DNA of 33,105 nucleotides from Trichosphaerium sp. ATCC 40318 (Eukaryota > Discosea > Flabellinia > Trichosidae), in NCBI GenBank assembly GCA_038496445.1, contig JALMLS010000045.1:1-33105 (forward strand). Direction: 5' to 3'. A model generated the notes under the pieces. The model worked only from the letters and a program-made list of their open reading frames with translations. It made no database searches and was not told the DNA's origin. Positions within the stretch are counted from its first letter, which is position 1. Each line of letters begins with the position of its first letter. Made by a program: the position numbers and the translations under genes. Shown in pieces: positions 29,202 through 33,105 of this stretch.

Positions 29202-32200
29202 ATGAACGAGGAGAATGTTAGTTTCAAAAAATTTGAAGCAAGTAACGACCCAATGGATACGTTGAGTACGTACATGCTATATTTTACGAACGAATGCCAT
29301 TTTATTTCATGTTATTCGTATAAGTTCAAATCCTAGTACTAATAAATTTAAACACTGCTTCGTACGCGTACCACTCATGCGAGTTTTAGTGGGCGAGGGA
29401 GAATTAGAATTATTAGAACTTCACACTTGTATTTCCTCACAAAGTGACGTTTACTGACGCTCTCATAGTGCCTGAAACAAAGAAAGAAGTACGTGACGAG
29501 CAAGGAGATACTGTAATGGAGGATAATGAAACGACAAACAAAGAAAACATCGAATTGAAGCGTAAACGCGCAAACTCGCTCACTCAAGCAAAGAGGTATG
29601 ATTAAAAATGTATTTTTCTGTTTCTTAGTCAGTTTTTTATTTTTCAAATTGAAAAGACGTTAAAGTTTCCTAATTACGTATTTGTCGCATAAAGGAACTT
29701 GTAGCGTAAAAACTTGTTTTACTGAATATCTTCTGTAGTAAAAAACGTATCAAGCTGGAAGTCAACAAGCAAGAACAATCTACAAACTACAGTGGTATCA
29801 ATGCTGAGATTATATCCGATGATGAATCGGTTGAGGAGTTTGGCGATAATGACAACAAAAAAGAAATAAAAAAAGAAGAAAAACAAGAGCAAAAAGATCA
29901 ACCAAAAGAAGAAGAAAAGGTCAAGGGACCATTGACATTGTCAAAAAATAGCGACAAGGAGAAATACGAACTTGGTGCTGGTATGAATGAGAAACTGCGG
30001 CCTTATCAACGCAAAGGCATAAAGTTCTTGTATCCTTTTTACTTTTACAAGTCATTTATGGCTTCAACTCCACTAGCACCAAAATTTGGTTAATTTAAAC
30101 GTCAAATGACGTTTTGTTAGTTACCAATTTTTTTTGCGTCTACATTGGTATCTAACAATCGCATTTTGACAGTATTGCCAATACTGGTGATTTGGTGGGG
30201 TTTTCTTTTTGCCAGCAGTATAAATAGTTGAACCTTGACACTACGAAAGATTCAAGCTCTTCAAACAAAAAACAGGGGTACAGTAACTTGCAATTTAAGT
30301 TTTTTTATATTAACTTTGTTTTAAAGGGCATCCTTGGAGATGATATGGGTTTGGGTAATGTTTTTTTTGTGTGCCAGTTTCGCTGAAATTAAAGCGAATA
30401 AAGTGTTTGGAAATTAAAGTTTTAGGGTTAACTGTAATATAGGAAAGACGGTTCAAGCGCTTGGGTTTTTGTTTGCTATATTGCCAAAACGTAAATCTAG
30501 ATTTAATCTATCACCTACAAAGGTTGGAAATGTATCTCATGTTGAATCAGCACCACCTGATCCCCAAAAGAAGCATGGCCAAGTGAGTGTATAAAATTTT
30601 TAAGAATAATAATAGTCTTACTCTCTTAGGTCCTTGTAGTATGCCCGGCGAGTGTTATACCTAATTGGGAGGATGAAACAAAGGTGTGGAGGCGGTTTGC
30701 GAACAGATCAGATGTAAGATTTCAAAGGTATTTGGGTCCAAAGAGGAAAGAAGTCATAGACAACTTGGATAATGGACGCGTTGAGATTGTATATACATCC
30801 TATGAAACTTTTAGACGCGATTTAGCTGTATTAAACCGAGACTGGCTTTGTGTAGTATTAGATGAGGTGCATCGTGTAAAAGGTAAGTTGGTTTTTGTTT
30901 TAAAGAAAACAACTGCTAACATCTCCAATAATAGCCCGCAAATCAAAAGTAGCTATGGCTTGTCAAGAACTCCGTACAATGCGACGATATGGCTTGACTG
31001 GTACAGTAATGCAGAATAACTTTGAGGAACTCTATACCTTGCTTAATTTTGTTCGACCTCACTGTCTTGGCACACTTGACAACTTCCGTCGTTTGTAAGT
31101 TCTTATCACCTTTAACAATATTTATTGAGCTCCTCCTAATAGTGGTAGGTATACTCACCCAATTAAAACGGGTCAACGACGTGATGCAAGTAAGCCTGAT
31201 ATTGCTAGAGCAAAAAGAGCAACAAAGCAGCTCAACACAATTATACGAAAGGTACTTGTACAATTTCTTTTATTTGAATTTTATATAATTCTAACACGTG
31301 TTCAAGATCGTTTTACGGCGTGATAAGTCTATCATTAGTGAATACTTGCCTGGTAAACAAGATAACATTGTATTCTGCAACTTGACGCAGTTACAAATAC
31401 GTATGTACAAGAGATTGCTTCAGTCAGATGAATTTCAAAGGCTGATTTCATACAAACAGCCTTGCAGCTGTGGGTACGTCTTGCATTGTCGCATAAACGT
31501 TGCTTACGTTTTTCAAAGCTCTGGTTTCAGGCAAAACGATTGTTGTTTTGCGAAAAAGGGCGGTGGTTCATGGAGAAGCCTTTTGTTCCCTGCATTGCAA
31601 ACACTATTAAAGCTATCTAATCGTGAGTATTGTTTTTTTTTGTTGAAGGCATTTAAATTTATGAGCAATTCTTTGTAGATACCATGTTGTTACAACCAAG
31701 TGAATTGAAAAGAGAAAAAGATAGAGCGAAACATACGCGAGCTGTAAATTTATGGAATATTGCCGTGGTATGAGATTGTTTTGTTATTCCTTTAGTTTGT
31801 TTGTACTAACTTTTTATTTTTTAGGGCGAAGATAGGGCATTGATAGAAGAACTTATTGAGACAAGACAACATGAGATGTTGTGTGGTAAAATACTTACTC
31901 TGAAATCTTTATTGCCTATCTGGAAAAGCAAAGGTCATAAGATATCCTTTAAGATTTTTTGATTCCTCTTTTTTTCGTACAAACATATAAAGTCGCTTAA
32001 CTATGATACATTCTACTCTTTTCTCAGTCCACCAAGATGTTGGATATTTTATATGGCGTTGTCAAAAGTGCAGGGCTATCATCATTACGTCTGGATGGAT
32101 CTACTCCTTTGAATGAGAGAAAGCGTAGAATAGATATTTTTAATAATCCTAAAGGACGTATTGATTTATTCTTGATAAGCACAAAAGCTGGTGGTCTTGG

Positions 32201-33052
32201 GTTAAATCTTACTGGTACTTTTAAACATAACTTGAACGTTGTTTTTTAATGAAACATAAATTAGGAGCCAATATTGTTGTTGTGTATGACGCCTCTTGGA
32301 ATGCTACACATGATCTTCAAGCGCAGGATAGAGCGTATCGTATTGGTCAAACGAAACACACTGATATTTACAGACTTATATCTGCTGGTACAATAGAAGA
32401 AATGACGTATGTGAAAAGCAATTGATGGTAGTACGTTTGTTGACAGGATGTAGGTATAATCGGCAGATATACAAACAACAAATGGCTGGTATAGGTATAG
32501 AAGGGACGTATGAACGTAGGTATTTCACTGGTGTGGAGGGAGTAAAAGGACAGGAAGGAGAAATTTTTGGGTTAATTAATCTCTTGAAACTTAGTAGCGA
32601 TAAGCTGTTCACAAATGGTAACTATTTTACATGATTCGCCAACGTATACTAAAAAACTATTTAGATATTATAGAAAAAGCTAAAGATTCCGAAGAAAACT
32701 ACATTGTAAAGGAGAACAAACTCAATAAGGAACAGCCTTCAATGCTAACTGGTACTGGCAAGTATTAATAAGTTATCTAAAGTTTGTATTCTGTAGGTTT
32801 GTTTGATAAACCTTCATCTCAAAACGAATCTACAATAGACCTCACAGGAGACGAGAAACTTATTGATCTTGACACGATAGCATCGCGTACGAACCTAGAG
32901 CTTTGTCCTTTGTCGTTTTAATAGCTTGAACGCCTTGTGCTAACTTTTCTTTAGAATTGAATAACAAATCTTTCTCAGTGTTCGATGATGATGTAGCCAA
33001 AGCACTTGCCGCTTCTGGTGTTTTGTACACTCACCGAAATAGGGTACACTGA
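29202..33052 (+). CDS. ERCC6L2: SNF2-family DNA translocase, ERCC6L2/RAD26L type
   Basis: Twenty exons join in phase to 853 aa: 29202-29269, 29337-29443, 29469-29595, 29739-30029, 30250-30277, 30327-30354, 30443-30582, 30630-30882, 30935-31094, 31149-31251, 31307-31473, 31531-31622, 31679-31767, 31825-31941, 32010-32214, 32265-32406, 32454-32617, 32665-32757, 32797-32886, 32955-33052. An acidic/Lys-rich N-terminus precedes [24 protein letters not shown] (Walker A), [16 protein letters not shown] (motif II), [55 protein letters not shown] and [11 protein letters not shown] (motif VI). The Cys cluster CSCG...DCC between the lobes marks the ERCC6L2/SWI2 branch, which acts in DNA end processing and transcription-linked repair. 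Introns include U12-type and GC-AG forms. The stop at 33050 follows THRNR; a donor GTACAC there could continue the gene beyond the window. Confidence 0.9.
29444..29468 (+). other. 25-nt candidate intron
   Basis: GTGACGTTTACTGACGCTCTCATAG has a donor, a branch-like TACTGAC and an AG acceptor, and joins two frames exactly. If translation instead starts at the ATG at 29517 in exon 3, this region would be 5' leader and the intron would not be needed. Confidence 0.45.
30030..30249 (+). other. U12-type GT-AG intron
   Basis: The donor is GTATCCTTT, a full match to the minor-spliceosome 5' consensus. Near the 3' end, ACCTTGAC (branch A at 30238) fits the U12 branch-site consensus TTCCTTRAC at 7 of 9 positions and lies 11 nt before the AG, the spacing typical of U12 introns. 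It interrupts the SNF2 gene just before the Walker A exon. Confidence 0.8.
31942..32009 (+). other. U12-type AT-AC intron
   Basis: CATAAG|ATATCCTTT ... TCGCTTAACTATGATAC|ATTCTACTC. The donor matches the U12 AT-AC consensus exactly. The branch-like CTTAAC is 9-10 nt from the terminal AC. Splicing it restores the conserved [11 protein letters not shown] motif in phase. No GT-AG solution gives that motif. Confidence 0.85.
32758..32796 (+). other. GC-AG intron
   Basis: ACTG|GCAAGT...CTGTAG|GTTTG, 39 nt. GCAAGT is the classical GC-donor context. The neighbouring GT (32761) gives an immediate stop, while the GC donor keeps the frame. Confidence 0.7.
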
Positions 33053-33105
33053 AACCTTTCTTCTTTTTTTCTTCTTTTTTTTTTGAAAATTAAATGATTC
33101 AAAAC

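Noticed and set aside
1-33105. CRISPR arrays, prokaryotic operons, riboswitches
   Set aside because: The genes are spliced and eukaryotic. The repeats found are retrotransposon LTRs, target duplications or coding repeats.

Overview
This window is nuclear DNA from a gene-dense, moderately AT-rich eukaryote with compact spliceosomal genes. Most reconstructed introns are 39-90 nt (a few 120-220 nt, several only 25-34 nt), and neighbouring genes are 80-300 bp apart. The cellular genes recognised are PEX10, a METTL17/RSM22-type mitoribosome assembly factor, an aldose 1-epimerase and an ERCC6L2/RAD26L-type SNF2 translocase. The SNF2 gene carries two introns with minor-spliceosome (U12) signals, so the organism keeps, or kept until recently, a U12 spliceosome. 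That argues against typical yeasts. An early-diverging fungus, an amoebozoan, a stramenopile or another protist all fit, and the sequence alone does not settle which.

Layout. 0-5.3 kb: a MORN/YwqK-type repeat protein, an intronless F-box/leucine-rich-repeat protein whose repeats carry a GVHxI-L motif, and two tandem paralogues of an unknown family. The first paralogue has a Skp1/BTB-like N-terminus; the second lacks it and is broken by a 28-bp tandem duplication. 5.4-10.1 kb, all minus strand: a RING protein, a small spliced gene, METTL17/RSM22 and a probable mitochondrial protein. 10.19-18.85 kb: an 8.66-kb non-LTR retrotransposon (endonuclease, reverse transcriptase, RNase H, C-terminal CCHC) flanked by a 9-bp target-site duplication. 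It landed in the roughly 80-bp promoter between the mitochondrial-protein gene and PEX10. 18.9-21.1 kb: PEX10 and a glutaredoxin-like (DUF836-type) gene. 21.67-24.51 kb: a defective Ty3/Gypsy-like LTR element with LTRs that read as identical, a 5-bp target duplication, an intact gag and a gutted pol. 25.2-33.05 kb: a small two-exon gene, a 441-468 aa unknown protein, the aldose epimerase (divergent from it), and the 20-exon SNF2 gene, which shows four splice-site classes (GT-AG U2, GC-AG, GT-AG U12, AT-AC U12).

There is no operon-like pathway. The loose themes are mitochondrial translation (METTL17 plus a presequence-bearing neighbour) and peroxisome biogenesis. Exon structures were built by hand from splice consensus, reading-frame phase and family motifs; no search or transcript data were available.
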